Of a stretch of DNA of 64,000 nt, positions 1-13,900 are shown piece after piece (position 1 is the stretch's first letter; every line of letters begins with the position of its first letter). The stretch covers positions 14,907,471 to 14,971,470 of the forward strand of contig NC_072472.1 of assembly GCF_027596085.1 (NCBI RefSeq). The letters run 5' to 3'. This DNA is from Anoplopoma fimbria. Taxonomy: Eukaryota; Chordata; Actinopteri; Perciformes; Anoplopomatidae. Below the pieces are notes generated by a model. The model ran no database searches and was not told the DNA's origin. It was given only the letters and a program-made list of their open reading frames with translations. Made by a program: the position numbers and the translations under genes.

Positions 1-3000
1 GCAATCTGTTTGTGTGTGTGTGTGTTAGCATGTATAAGTCTGGCAAAGCCTAAAAGCTATAAACACACACACAGTTTACAGCACAGCGTGACGTCGCTGT
101 AACAGAGTGTTTTTTTAACATGATAAACCAGCAAGTAAGCGACTTCTTAGGAAATATCAGACGGTTTTTCGCTCTCTAACCACGTGAAGTGAAAAAAGTA
201 AAAACTCTGTATCTTCAAATATTGATAGGTATTATTTCTTTTCATTCCTGTATGTTAGGGTTTAGGAACAAATATCGTATCTAAACTTGTGTGTTTTTAG
301 GACTTCAGTTCTTCTTCTCAGTTTTTAAGTCGATGAGCTTTTTGAAGTATGTGTGTGTGTCTTTGTGTGACTGTCTGTTTGTGTCCGTCAGTGTGAAGCA
401 TGATTACTGGTCTGGTAAGAATATATTAACTTAAATATCAATAATGTGGTCATTTGGTTTCCAAAGGTCAAATAGATTTCCGAAACCTGTTAGCACATCT
501 CCTGCACATTAAGCAGTAGTTAGTTAATCAGACCTGTTTCCTTTGTTCCTTATTTATTTCTCAAGTTGTGTGACGTGTATTACCCGTAGGACGTTTGTGT
601 TTATCGTCTTTGCTCAAAGCACAACATGTCTACAGAGCCGGCAAAGGAGAAACTTGTAAAGATGAGCTGATCTGATATGAGCATAAATGTACTTTGTCAT
701 CTGTGTACTAGTTATACTTTTCCAGCCTCATGTTGCTTTGTTTATGGGTTAAGAGGTTGTTAAAACGTTTGTTAGGTTGCCTACCCGAGATTAAGGATTT
801 TGCTGTTTAGAAACACTTCATAAGAGAAGAAAAGGAAAATTTGCATTTTTAAATGTTGATATTTTCCATTCAGATTTGTCTTGCAAAGGAACAAGATTGG
901 GGGAATGTAGCCGAAATCACCCTCAAATCTCTTATTTTTGTTTGTTTGTGTGAAATCCAATCTCTGTTTCTAAGTCAGTCTGTCTCATGTCTCTTAAATC
1001 AATTTGTTGGTTTCTCTTATCTGCCTCATACATTTCTGTTGCTTCCTTTTTTAAAGACACATTCCAGTAAGTAAGGACCTCAGTGTGTTGATCTCTTGTT
1101 ATTTGAGGGCATATATCACACAGAGAATCAGCAACTGAACTGTCTTTGGACGTCCTCTAAATTGTAATATGCACATTTGGCTTTCTCTCTGACTGTGCTG
1201 AGACACAACCTGACTCAGACCGTGTTAAAATAGTTATCTGTATATACTGTCTGATTTAAACAATCAAAAGTAATTTTAGTGTTTTTAGGGATTCTGCAGT
1301 AAAATCCTGCCGTCTGTTACAGTAAGGGTCTCAAAACAAAAGCTGCAAATCATAGATGAGTTAGGTTTGTAAGGAAGAGAAGCCAGTTTAGAGGAGCTTA
1401 CTTTAATGCACCTGTTGTGTGTTTAGATCAACACAAGAAAAGGGTGGAAATGGATTCAGATTGTCATTGGGTCAAAGTGATCAAAATCTGGGTGACTTTG
1501 TTTTTTGAGTCTTCACAAGTTACTGATTGTGAATAAATAAAAAAAAAAAGCTGAGAGCTGAAATTGGACTCTGTTTGTTAATCTGAGATAAAACTGACTT
1601 TAATGTTAAGTCAAAACATGTAACAGATAAGTAGGGAATATGTATTTATGAATGAATGTGACTCATGCAAACTGATGTTGAGTTCTCGACGATTCAAATG
1701 TCGGTATGACTGAACAAAAGTAAAAAATAATTAAAGATTTACAGGACTTTTTTGAAATATCAGTGTCTTGACTGCTAATACTGTGATTGAATGAGAGATA
1801 TTTCACACTTTGTTTACATTATATTATTTTTAGAATACAAACAGGTACATAGATGTGGAAATAAAACACTGCTGGGTTGTTACCTCTCTCCTTTACATTT
1901 TCAGTTTATTACATTTTACCACAGTACATACTGACCTCCACTACAATCGTATCCTGTTGGCAGTTTCTTATCTCAAAGTTAGCCTTCAACCAGCCTTTTC
2001 ATCTGTGCTCACACTATCCGATATTCTGGACACCTTACTAATACTGGATGTTTTTCATTGTCTCCTGCACTTTGAGTACATGTGGAATTTACAAATTACT
2101 GGAATTTATCTATCAAAGGAATAATTCAACATTTCGGGAAATACACTTTCTGGCTGAGATAAGAAGATTAATTCCACCCTCATGTTTGTCCCTTCAGTGT
2201 GAAGATGGAGTGAGGAGATGGTTAACTAGTCAATGGTTAAAAATTAGCCCACCAGCACCTCTAATGCTCATAATCAAGAAGTTATATATTGTTTAATCAA
2301 CCAAAAATAATTTGATGGATAACATTTTTACACTTGTGTTTTTATACCCATTAAACAAACAACAAGTCAATAAGTGAGGTTTCCAGTCTTTATGCTAATC
2401 TAAGAAAACCAGGTTCTGGCTGTAGTTTCACAGAAAACAAATATGGGTCAACAAATATGTGTATTTCCCAAAATGTAAAACTTTTCCTCAATTAGATTAT
2501 ACCCGGTATTCATCTAGGCAGCGTATTTAAAATGTACGATTCAAACGTCCCTTGGAGGAAAACAAATAATCAAAAAAGTTAAGAAATGCACTTAAAATAA
2601 AATAGCGTGACAAAAATGCTGATGAAAAATAAAATGTGCGACAATAAACAAAGACTGTAACAACAGAAGGCCACAGTAATAAGTTAAATCAACTTATACA
2701 TTGATTCAGAGTCCCCTCATTATCACATTGTTTGTAAACACAACACCACTCAGAATAATCACATTTTAAATAAACACACACACACACAGTGTAGCATTTG
2801 TGAGTGATACACAGATCAAAAATATGACGTCACATTTAGGGAAGTGTGTACAAGGAAGTGTGTACAAGGAAGTTTTCTAATGAACACTTCTTTTTGTTTT
2901 GTTCTGTCACTGGAATGACACCAGGAAGTACTAATCAAATACAGGGGAGAGTCCGTCTAATTATAGAGCTGGTCTCATTATATTTACTTACAGGTTTGTA

Positions 3001-3040
3001 TGAAGGTATGTCAAGCGAAACTTGATCTAAGTGATCTTTA
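1..3040. other. Intergenic region, no gene recognised
   Basis: The stretch is AT-rich with a few short GT runs (near 10 and 345) and a short CA run near 2,776. Around 2,838-2,875 a phrase of about 16 bp ('gtgtacaaggaagt') is directly repeated. Open frames here are under 90 codons, lack splice context and match no family I know. The right end probably holds the slc13a2 3'UTR; an AATAAA on the minus strand at 3,044-3,049 would serve as its poly(A) signal. Confidence 0.5.
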
Positions 3041-3043
3041 AAC

Positions 3044-3049
3044 TTTATT
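3044..3049 (-). promoter_or_regulatory. Likely poly(A) signal of slc13a2
   Basis: AATAAA on the minus strand lies 179 nt downstream of the slc13a2 stop codon. It is the first canonical hexamer I noticed there. The assignment is positional. Confidence 0.4.
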
Positions 3050-3227
3050 TTCTCTACCACATATACTAACCTTTGATTTACTCCCTTTCTTTCTCATTGC
3101 TTATTTAGTCATACATATTTTAAACTGCTTCTTAGTGAACACTGAAGATTTTGAGGATTCCAAGGACTTTGAAAACCAATTCTGTGTCATTCCCGTTCTC
3201 CATGTCTCCCTCTCCGTCCTCCCACGC

Positions 3228-6200
3228 TTAAGGTTTGCTCTCTGTAATGTTTACCCAATGAGGTATGGTGCCCAAGTCAAATATGGCATTTCCCCAGGTG
3301 TTGATGCCTAAATTAACGGTCAAAATCCCAATGATGTTCAGCACGAAGCCGGTTTTCACCTGAAGGAACAGACAGTGACATTCTGATCAGTATACAGGGT
3401 GAGTAGAGGTCGAAAAACAGGGCATGTGCATGTCTTTAAAAGTCTTAAAAAGCAATGAATTTAGTGTCCTCAAAGGGTGATGTTACACACCATAAGTTGA
3501 GATCAAAGATTCTTTTTTGAGAACCTACAAGGCTAGTTGTCTCTCCTGCATCAATATTTCTCTACAGTATTTGTAAAGTACTCTCCTCCCTCCTACTCCA
3601 ACAAAGACTCAAATAGGTCCTCTAAACCTTGCTCAGATTCATGATTCTTGTAACATAGATTGTGCATTATGGATTGTGTATTATGAGTATGAATCTGACC
3701 ATGTCCATGACTTTGAGTTTTCCAAAGGAGAAGGCGATGGCGTTGGGTGGTGTGGCCACAGGCAGCATGAAGGCCAGAGAGGCTGCGATGGTGCAGGGGA
3801 TCATCACGTACAGCGGGTGTATCTTAATAACTATGGCCTGTCAGAAACACAGCACAGTTAAATACATGAAGAGGTTGTTCGTTAACACCTTTGTGTGCAT
3901 GTGGACATCTGCTTACCATTGAGGCCAGAATGGGCAGGAACAGGGTGGTGGTGGCTGTGTTGCTGGAGCACTCAGTGAACGTTGCCACCAGCATGCAGAG
4001 CAGCAATGAGATGGCATAGGGGGGGATTTGCTCCAGAGGTGCCAAGCTCTCTCCCAGCCACTTGGACAGACCCGACTCCTGTTAACAAAAGTTTAGAGCA
4101 GAAACGACGTGAAACACAAAGGTTCAGGAACTCCTCCTCGCATTTGAAAGGCAGTAACCAGAGCCATTTTTACAAGATACATTAATCAAAATTAGCATTC
4201 AGTCGTGGATTAGACAACTAATCCTTTCAGCACAATAAAAAGGGAACATGAAGTCTTAAAGGGATAGTTGTGATGTTTTAAAGTGTGGTTGTATGAGGTA
4301 CTTATCCAGAGTCAGTGTATTACCTACAGTAGATGGCGGTTGACGGAGAAGGATAGTACCAGCGCGTGAGCAACGCAACACACTGCTGTAGACAGGAGCC
4401 GCAGCAAAACTTATTTTAGACACCTAAAAGAAACACTGCTTTGTGTTGCCTTCAGATAGCCTTTACCGATAGTGAACTGAAACTGTTTGTTTGTTTTGTT
4501 GAGTGTCTTTAGTTAGTTAAGATTCACCAAAGTCACGCAATGAAACAAAGAAACTAAGGTAAAATATTTTTTTTGTCAATGGAGTCTGGTTGGCTTTGAA
4601 GAGATCATAGATAGATATAACGGTTTCAGAAAGGACTCTCTGAAGGCGACGTAAAGAGGCTAAATTATTCTAAATAAAGCTTACACTTAAACTTTTTCTT
4701 TTCAGGTGTACCGTTCTATTTGGCAGCAGTGCATTGCTTTGCTTCCGTGCTGGTACTCCTATCTGTTTCTCATAGCTTTGGGAATGCTTCTTGCCATTTA
4801 CTGTAGGTAATGCAGTGACTAGAGATTACCTAACACAACCCATAGATAGATATAACGACTCCAAGGTGTACCGTTCTATTTGGCAGCAGTGACAGCTTCC
4901 AATTTAAAAATAGATGGTGGTCGATTTAACAAATTCATTAAACACAATTTTACTCACTGACAGCCAATACGGATTCAGACCCAACCGATCCACTTCATTA
5001 GCAGTCATTGATAATTGAAAAAAATAACAAATTCCCTGACCAAAAGTTATGCAGCTGGTGTTTTTATTGATCTCAAAAAAGGTACTTATACCATAAATCA
5101 TGACAGATTAATCAATAAACTAGAACGTGGGGGGTTGATTACCCTGGCTGAGGAGCTATCACACACAGGCAACAGTTTGTGAAGCCATATGTCTGTTTGG
5201 ACATTGTCTGTGGGGTCCCCCAGGGGTCAGTATTGGGGCCAATTCTTTTTATTGTCATATCAATGTATAATCCGTGCTATACCTCTCTGGGTGTTTACCT
5301 CACTGCCAGCAGCCAGAGCGAAGCCTCCTCCCAGCAGCAGGATGATGTGCCAGGGCATTCGCTCGTGGACCACCTGCCAGTCCAGCAGAGTGGAGGGAGC
5401 GTTCAACATCTTACCTGTGAGACCCAGATGAAGTGTGAACATGAAAAAGTAATTAGTTTTAAAGAGCAGTGTCATATCCACTGGGTGATCATCATCCAGT
5501 GTTACAATGAGCTGAAATGTAGGTCACACGAACATCATGAAGGTATTCTATTGTTAGTGATTAGTGGATTTAATATTTCACCTTCGTCATTGTTGCCGTA
5601 GCCTCCTGTCTTTGGCATCTGGGAGGGGATGACGAAGAACAGCATGGACATTAAGATAGCCACGGTTCCATCGGACACAAACCTGAGGGACAACATTATT
5701 CCACATATTGTTGTTTGAAAGTGTTGCTGCCGTGTTTCCTGCTCTGTTTCACTGTTGCCATAGTGCAAACTATGGAACTAAGAACATAGATAGACTTATG
5801 TGTAAATTATGCACTAGTTTTACATCTTAATGCTATTTGTGTTGAAGAGATCAAGGGTTTATGAGTTTCTGCATACTTTTACGGAAAAATAGAGGACAAG
5901 AGTGAAAGGAAGTGAATGAGAGAAGTTTATAAGATTAATCTGAAAATATTCTTCATGTTTCTATACGTCAACAAGCCCGATGAAAAGACCAAAACCAACA
6001 ATGTGTAACAGTTCATCTCTCAAAACTTTCTGACTGCCCAAGCCTATTTGTGCTGCTCTTCCCCAAACCTTTTTGTTACTACTAAAGATATAATTCTTTA
6101 CAAAATAGTCACAAACACTTAGTTTCATATTCATAAAAGGCTTAATCACTTCATTCAACAGCTGCGCATTGTAGTTTTTAGTAAACGTAACTCAAACAGG

Positions 6201-9200
6201 AATAAATCATGTATTTCATGTAATCATGTAAAAAATGACTATTTTCAGCTGTAGATTTGTTCTTGTGAATATTTACAGCAGCAGTAAAGTGTACATAGGA
6301 TTGACCAAAAATACAATACAACGCATTTTAAGGAGCATTTCACCAAGTCCAATATAGTGTCTCACTGATATGTTTTCAATATTTTTCAGACAATAATGGA
6401 GGTGTATGACCCAGAGGATAATTCATACCAGACTTTGGTTACATGGCCAATATAGAGGAATCACTTAATTTGTTTCAGTTCGTTTTCCTGGGGATTTATT
6501 GAGAATAAGAAAACTGTAGAATATCACCATGCGTACTGTTTAAAGTCACAAGAACAAAAAAAAGTTAAAAAGTGAAAGAAAGCCAAAGACTCACGGCCCC
6601 CCCTTATTGAAGAACACTGTTGCCCAGCCATCTATGAAGCCCGGCTCTCTGGTGAACCACAGGACTATCAGCAGGACGAAGATGGTGAGCACTGCCCACT
6701 CAGCAAACGCCATAGGCCCCAGCTTTTTGTACTCCTGCTTCATCACCTTGTACGCCTCCTTATCTCTGTCGCTTTTCATGCCGCAGCCGAATGACTGTTT
6801 CAGGCTGAGGAGAAAAGTACAAAGTGCACGCATTTATACGCATGGACTAAACTTAAAGGTTGAGCAAACCATGGATTTACAGCATTTTTGTAACAGTGGT
6901 GGCATTATATGTATACGAAGTTTTGACAGAATTTTCTTTATTGAAAATTGACTTTCTTCATTATTTTTCCGAATACTTGAAAAAATGTAGTCAGGTTAAA
7001 GCATGTAAAAGTAAAAAGTCACAATTTTACTGCGTGATGATATATTGATATATAATAGTTTATTTAGGGATATGTTTCTTAGCTAGGACCAGCTGCTAGG
7101 CAACAAAGTTACTGGTCCCAGACAAGAAATAATATAATTAATACATTTTGTACTCTTTTTACAGAGCAGGCTTTCTGTTTCCCCCTGTTTCCATTCTTTG
7201 AACTAAGCTAGGCTAACGAGCTGCTGCATGTAGATTCATTTCTGCTATTTAACACACTGCAAGAAAGCAAATAACCATTTCCCCCAAAATGTTGTTGAAT
7301 ACTGTAAGGTGTGTTTTTGTTACTTTCATGTTTAAATTCAACTTCCTCTCTAAAGGGTCAGTTCACTCAAAACACAAAATAACACCACGAATGATTTTTC
7401 AGAAAATATTTGCAAAAGAGGTTTTAAAAGCACCTGCCACCCTCAATACAATGGAGGTGATTTCACTGTGTGCAATGTGTTGATTACTCAGGGTACGTCA
7501 CAAACCTTGGACTGTGGACAGATTTAGTGCTTTTGTGCGTTAAGAAATAAATACCACATAATGTAAGTGGGACCATGTGTTATCATAGTGGGTTTAATGA
7601 CAATTTAAACAAACGGACTTTAATAGACAGAAGTTGTCTTACTTGAAGCCCAGGAACGTAAACTGAAGCCAGAGAAAGGTCAACACCAGCATGAGCACCG
7701 CGTTGGGAAAAGCGAAGGCAAACCAGCTGGCAAAGTTGATGACATCATCATTCCTGGGGAAGAGCCTTTTACAAAAGACGAGATAGAAGGAGAGATGAGA
7801 GCAGTGCACAAACAGCTGGAATAATATTCTCCTGTGTTTGTTAATGCCTTACTTGTCGATTTGACCCTTAAGGATGATGTTCGGGGTTGTTCCGGTGAGC
7901 GTGGCCGTGCCTCCGATGCTGGCGGAGTAACACACACACAGACTCATCCCTTTGGTCAAGAGCTGGTACTTCGCATCCATCGCTTTTCTCTTGAACTCCT
8001 GCAAAGACTCTGGACTCCACTCATGTTCATCTGGAACCCAAGGCATTCAGTAAGTTAAAGTTATCGGACAGGTTATGTCGCACATCTTGCAGACTCCGTT
8101 GCTTACACTTTCTGTCCTCCAGCTGAACCTTGGTGTCTGGCTGTTTCTCGTCCTTCTTTGCCTCTTTATTTTGTTGAATCTCCAGCTCAAACGCGCGGTT
8201 GTCCTCGGCTGCAGCCTGGAAATCTCTCTCGTCCGCCTGAGCCTCTGTGGCCTTCAGCTGCTGCAGCACGCCCTGGGCGATGGCCAGCATCATGGCTGTT
8301 GTGGCCGAGTTGCTGATCCACATGGACAAGAAGAACGAGACGATCATGAAGCCCATCATTAACCTGTGTGAGAGGGTGGGGACAGGGAGTGAAGACGAGG
8401 ACGGGGATCACGAGTACAACAGGAGGGGTGGTGATAAGATCTGTGGTGTTTCTGCAGTCTTGTCAAATGGATGAAACAGCAGTCTTTTATTTTTTTGTTT
8501 TGTTTATGCATTTATCATTCCGATAGACACATTATATCATAAGAAGTGCTGAATGGATGATTTGTGTAATGACTTCTGACATCTGAAAACATGAGCAAGT
8601 CATGGCTATGAAGATCCTTGGAAGCTCTGTTGACCCTCTGTTCACATCTTTTTTTTCCCGCTATCTGCTGAAGTGTACACAGGTGAGGTGAATCATGTCT
8701 TCTTACAGGGCCGGACGAACACCAACCAGTAACAGAACTCGTAGAGCGATGCGCTTATGAAGGCTCCAGTGCTCCACTGCGATGGCCACCAAGAGGCCAC
8801 CAATGAACAGCATGTTAGAGTCTTTCAGGTACTCAATGCTGACCTGAAACACATCACACAGACACTAACTTCAGCAGACGAATCATAAATCCAAACACGT
8901 GCAAAACAAACATTGCATGTGTTTTAGCCGATGAACCTGTGAACATTCTGCCCCATATATAATGTATCATCCAATTTGTTTTATGAGCAATACAAGTAAA
9001 ACACTGGAGCAGCAGATTTGATTATGACTGTACAACATGTCCCATGAATGAGGTTGTAGTAAGGTAAAATCTCAAAGATGTGTAGCTTAATATAATCACT
9101 TGATCAAGGCGTAAGAGGAGGAAAAAAAGTGAGGAAGACTACATAGCAAGTCAGCTGCATTTAACTTAAGTTGGTCTATTCCCTTTTCTGCTGTCAAAGG

Positions 9201-10987
9201 ACTACATTAGAACAAAACCTTAGTTGAAAAAAATATCAGAGAACCTTATAGTTAGAAGAAGTAGTATTTCCCTACAGGAATTGATAAACAACATATAAGC
9301 TGGCTCATAATGAAACACAAAAATGTAGCCATAATAAGTACTGTACGTCTCCAGCCTTCATGATGCCCATCATGGGAAAGAGGATGACTGGCAGCAGGGC
9401 GGTCACAGCCAGAGGCATACACTCTGTACACCAGTACAGAGCCATGAGGATGATGACGTAACCACATCGGGCTTCCTGTGAACACACACACAATCGGGTC
9501 GGATGTAATAGGCAGTGAAAAAGAAGTGACAAACATCATGTCATTAGTGCAACGTTCTATCATTTGACATCTGAAATATGCCGTATTAAATTTGAGATAT
9601 TCAAAGTAGAAATTTGGATGGTTGGCACAAATAAGACACATACACATAAACCGAGACGGCCTCAGTTTACAGGGAAGTTAGGTTCATACAGTACATCAGC
9701 TTTCTCGTCCTTTGTCCTTTATCTCCTGCCTCTCTTTACTTTTAAAAGCAATAAGACTTTCCACATGGAGATAACAGCAACCCTTGATCATAAAACAAAC
9801 AGTTTGTTGTGCTCTTGGCTCACTAGATAACTGTTTATGGGTTCCTGGTAAAAACAACTACCCGACACAAAAGTTTCCACTGCCCACAAGAGCTCGCTCA
9901 GCTCCACACTTTGAGTGAAAGTGTCCGCTGTTGCACTTAAAACACCTTTTCCTTACTTTACAATTATAGTATAATTTTTGCCGGATGGTTCTCCTTAGCT
10001 AGGAGAAGTTGCTAGGCAAACAGTATTAAGCTGCAGCAACAAGACTCCAGGAAGTCACTGCTCCCAGACAACAACAAAAAAGAGACAGCATATAAACCCC
10101 TCGTAAATGACAACTTTTCATTGTCACACTTTGTTCTTAGCCATCAGATATCTGGGTAAACACTTGCTTATTGTTTAAAGTGCAATAACCAACTTGAAAT
10201 GAGTGCAGAGACATTGTATATGACAGAAAAAGTCCCAGAAGCTCACTTTTATCCAGTAAGTCATTAAAAAAAGACAAGCAAATCAACATGCTGATGAGGT
10301 CACATTGGTCACCAGGTTTATGAGACTACTGTGTTCTACCAATTTCTACTGAAAACCTGTGTGAGTTCACTCTTTTTTAAAAGTGGGAAGTAAAGTGTCT
10401 GATTTTCTTTAAATTTGAGGTTTTAAGTTATTATTTAAAGCCATAATGTGTTATTATGCAGTTGACGCATCTTAAATAAATAATTGTAATGGCATACATT
10501 TTTATTTGTAAAAAGAGTGTGTGGCATTTGCTTAATTTGCAGACTGAGCAAATATAAAGCAACTGTGTCCCTATATAAAATAACTATTTAGGAGGCAAAT
10601 TGTCAGATTAATCAGCAGTTTGTAGGCTACTCAAAGGATATTAAATCCTCAGGACAAATATTTGATGTGCATGTGAAACAACATGTGAATTAAGGAGGTG
10701 CATAAGTAGAAAAAAGGGCCACAGATAGGGAGCAAACATCTTATTCAACAGTCAAACACACTGCAACTGTTGTCAAAGACTATTTTAACACCTGTAATGT
10801 ATTTTCAGTCAAGACAAACACAGATAAAAAACATCCTGTTCATTTGATCAAGTCACCTCCATCCACACACACTCACCGATGTAGGGATGATGAGTGGCAG
10901 GGGAAGGAGTGCAAGCGGAGTGAAAACGATGATGAAGTAGTTTCTGTGGTGCCACATCCACTTCAGCCACTTCGGCCAACCAGCCAT
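3228..10987 (-). CDS. slc13a2: Na+/dicarboxylate cotransporter (SLC13A2-like), 12 exons, 597 aa
   Basis: Plasma-membrane Na+-coupled transporter of citrate-cycle dicarboxylates. Coding exons on the minus strand, 5' to 3': 10877-10987, 9347-9475, 8707-8843, 8107-8363, 7853-8030, 7643-7765, 6595-6804, 5582-5682, 5299-5414, 3917-4078, 3700-3837, 3228-3359. All introns are GT-AG and the sum is 1,794 nt, 598 codons with stop. The start [17 protein letters not shown] precedes a first membrane helix. The two sodium-site motifs of the family are present: SNS at about residues 143-145 ([12 protein letters not shown]) and SNT at about 493-495 (ECSSNTATT). The block [17 protein letters not shown] is also typical. 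I prefer SLC13A2 over A3 and A5 because of [13 protein letters not shown] and LLDWQVV..MPW, and because human SLC13A2 has 12 exons and lies near VTN. The paralogue call rests on remembered family sequence. Confidence 0.93.
4287..4840. mobile_element. MITE-like element with terminal inverted repeats, in an slc13a2 intron
   Basis: The left end (about 4,287-4,336) reads toward 'cattacctacag'-type sequence and the right end (4,794-4,840) is its inverted copy: 'attacctacagtagatgg' at 4,319-4,336 pairs with 'ccatttactgtaggtaat' at 4,794-4,811. The outer parts (ggttgtatgaggta / taacacaacc) also pair loosely. There is no coding capacity. It resembles an abundant non-autonomous hAT-like repeat of spiny-rayed fishes, which is my recollection, not a database match. 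A block of about 28 bp starting 'ggtgtaccgttctatttggc' occurs inside it (about 4,704) and again just past its right end (about 4,864). Confidence 0.6.
4904..5278 (+). mobile_element. Decayed LINE reverse-transcriptase fragment in an slc13a2 intron
   Basis: The plus strand, antisense to the host gene, encodes broken pieces of a non-LTR reverse transcriptase. [20 protein letters not shown] and [16 protein letters not shown] (5,210-5,257) correspond to the RT fingers, motif A and motif B regions in the right order. Frames shift and stops intervene, and the fragment ends just before the conserved exon at 5,299. This fits a jockey/L2/CR1-type element. It is dead and should not be annotated as a gene. 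Confidence 0.75.
7056..7270. repeat. Dispersed repeat copy ('gctgctaggcaac' family)
   Basis: Sequence around 'agctgctaggcaacaaagtt' with 'gtcccagacaa' downstream is partly repeated at 9,985-10,080 ('agttgctaggcaaacagt', 'ctcccagacaacaac'). Both copies are in slc13a2 introns. I read them as two diverged copies of one dispersed element whose class I cannot name. Confidence 0.35.
9960..10090. repeat. Second dispersed repeat copy ('gttgctaggcaa' family)
   Basis: This is the partner of the copy at 7,056-7,270. It shares 'cttagctagga', 'gctaggcaa' and 'cccagacaa' in the same order and orientation. It lies in slc13a2 intron 1 and has no coding content. Confidence 0.35.
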
Positions 10988-10999
10988 GATTTATCTGGC

Positions 11000-13900
11000 A
11001 AAACTGACAAGAAGCCACCAGGAGTAGGAAAACTATCCACAATGTAACTCAGAAGAGATAGCTCATAAAGACTGAATCTACCTACAACTGTACAAGTGAA
11101 GTGAAGTGAAGCTAAGGAAACACAGATGTGCTCCACAGAGAACCACTGAAGCAATGAGACTAATATGAATGGGGAAAAAAACACTTTATATCTCTAGTTG
11201 TAAATCAAACATTAACTCAACACCAAATAGATCCCAGTCCCTGGCAGAGAGGCAGATTGAACTATTGGGAAAGAGAGGAAGGTAATAATAAAGGCAGAAA
11301 GAGGTGGGGGAACTGACATGAGGAGAAAGATAGCTAAACGATAGGATTATCAACTGAAGGAAGGCAGTCTGTCAGGTGTAGCCAAAGGTCAGGTGGGCTG
11401 AAGGAAAGGAATAGTCTCTGTCCATGTAGCCAATGTGTTCTCAGAGTCGGAGGACAACAGTGATTTAATGTCTGACATGTGTTGGCCTTAGTTAGAGTCA
11501 GACAGAGAAAAACATTCTTCATAAAATGAAAAGTTGAATTTATAAATAAGCAGCCTTTTTTCTATTCAATAAACTCAATGGTTTTGCTACTGCAGCCATA
11601 CTTCTATGTTCTTCTGTCACACATATGTTATTAGCATTTGTCATTGCACATACATACCTGTAGACTTTAAAGGAATAAAGCCTGCAAAGCTAGCTTAGCA
11701 CAGAGCCTGGCTCTGTAAACAGTAACAAAAGCAGCTCTAAAGTTCATTTGTTAAGACTTTACATCTGGTTTGTTTAACATACAACCAAAGTGTATGTTGA
11801 ACATATATATATATTACTTATGTTTTCATATTGAATGTATTTATATATTCTACTTCCTCGTTGCCTGTGTTTTGGTACATTTTGTAAAAAGAAAACAAAA
11901 GAAGTTAAATGAAATCTTGAGTAAATTTAGAAAACCAAAGTAGGGTTTACATTTGGTACTACCTTGTCATTTTCAGGAGCCTTCAGCCTTTCATGTGTTG
12001 ACTGAAATAAATGCTGCTGTGTTCATCTTACAGAGATCAATACATACTGCGTTAGGCTATAACAAAACACTGGACAGTTGATGTAGCTATGACAGCCCAT
12101 ATTTAATTGATGACACTTTAAAATGACGGCTCCAAGGTGAGGATGTCTCATTTGTTAAATGCATGTTGCCTCGTGTTAACTCCTCTCTCCTCAAGTCTCC
12201 TTGCCTCCTCCGCTCACATCTCCCGTGGGCAGAACTAAGACACAAGCGAGGAGGAAAGGAGAGGAATGTACAAACTTGGGAATGAGAAAGACCCAAAGAG
12301 AGTGAAATAAAGCAGGAAAGTAAACAAAAAAGTAAATTAAGAGTTATTTGTTTCCACGATGTACCACAATGTTTGTCTTAGATGGAAAAGAACGTTGCGT
12401 TCAGAAATCACAGAACTAACTCAAATATCAGCACAATTCTGACTTAAAAAAAGGACTCATACAAATGTGCAAACCAAAAAATAGCAACATGAGAACAACC
12501 AGCCTACTTTAAAACTATCAATAAACTTATCAATGTAGAGTTTTATGAGCTTACACAATCACTGCGCTCTCTTTGCTGTTTTATGACTTATTCTTCATTT
12601 GTGAGATAAGACCAAGGAATAGCTTCAATGAAGTCATAAATGAATGATATGTAATATACTACTGATTGTAAGTCGCTTTGGATAAAAGCGTCTGCTAAAT
12701 GACTGTAATGTAATGTAATAATGTGTCCTATCAGAGAAAGCATAGATGTAGGCACTGCATTGATTAGGCTAACAGCGAGTAATTGATTTAAATCTGGTAG
12801 CTATCTGCGAGATATCAACTTTATTTACATAAATATTATATTTAGGTATCACAAGTGATTTATCAAACAATGGGAGCTTAATTGATGTTCTCTCTGATAC
12901 ATAATTCACAACATGTTTTTGTAGCTCAGGGACAAATTTTTTTTAACTATACTGAACATACATTTTGGAAAATTACTATTAATGTTGTGTATAAAGCTAG
13001 CTCATAATAGAGTTGTAATGCTTTTTCAAAATTTCATCAACAAGAATAAATGAAGGAAGGATAACCTAAAAACTTGGTAACTGAATTTGTATCCCTCAAA
13101 TAATAATATGAATACGACAGAGCTGCACACACTGTTTTAGTGCATATTTTTTTAGAATGTAAGTAGTATAGTAGTTTTATGAGGAGAAGCTTTGGTTTGT
13201 ATTAAAATTATATTATATATATAAAATTATATTAGATACTACTAATATTACATATTTAAATTGGTATATAAATGCTGAAAAGACAAAAGTTAAAGAGAAG
13301 ATGCATATACAATCTTTGATTCCTCCGTCAATAAGCTTACACAGAGCATTTGTTGTAGTTTGTAATAATTCATTGCTCATTAAAGTTTTAATCCTAAATC
13401 CTCTGCATGGAGTATTTAAACTGTCTCCAATCTCACTTAATGTTCCCTGTTTAGAGTTTCATCACAAGCCATCATAGCCATCTCATTTTAAACTTAAATC
13501 TTAATCATTATGGACTTATGCAGTCTGTTTTCCGTCAGACCTGCTGCAGGCTTTTCAAACAGGGCTCACATCAGATCCTGAGGTTAGGAAATATAAACAA
13601 ACTGGACTACACCAGGTCGCTCCTCAATAAAAAAGATCTAAACAATAATAATGATTAGAAGGTTAACATAAGAACCTCAACTCTATGGATTAAAACACTC
13701 TTTAAGACTTTTCACTTTTCCTTTTTACTTATTTTTTTAAATGTTATGGCTTATTAGGTGACAACTATTAAAGATACAGCAGCAAACCAAACATTTATAT
13801 ATTCACTTACTGACTGAGAAAGCAAAGTCCAGCTGCCCAGTAATCTAATCTAACCAGTTTTCACTTCACCTCGTGTTTGGTACGACTGGTACTACAGGGA

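Noticed and set aside
626..670. Short frame MSTEPAKEKLVKM as a first coding exon
   Set aside because: Only a poor donor (CTT|GTAAAG) could follow, and no later exon on the plus strand fits before the opposite-strand slc13a2.
5535..5768. Reading the 77-codon minus-strand frame as a separate small gene
   Set aside because: Only 5,582-5,682 is coding, as an slc13a2 exon; the flanks are intron.
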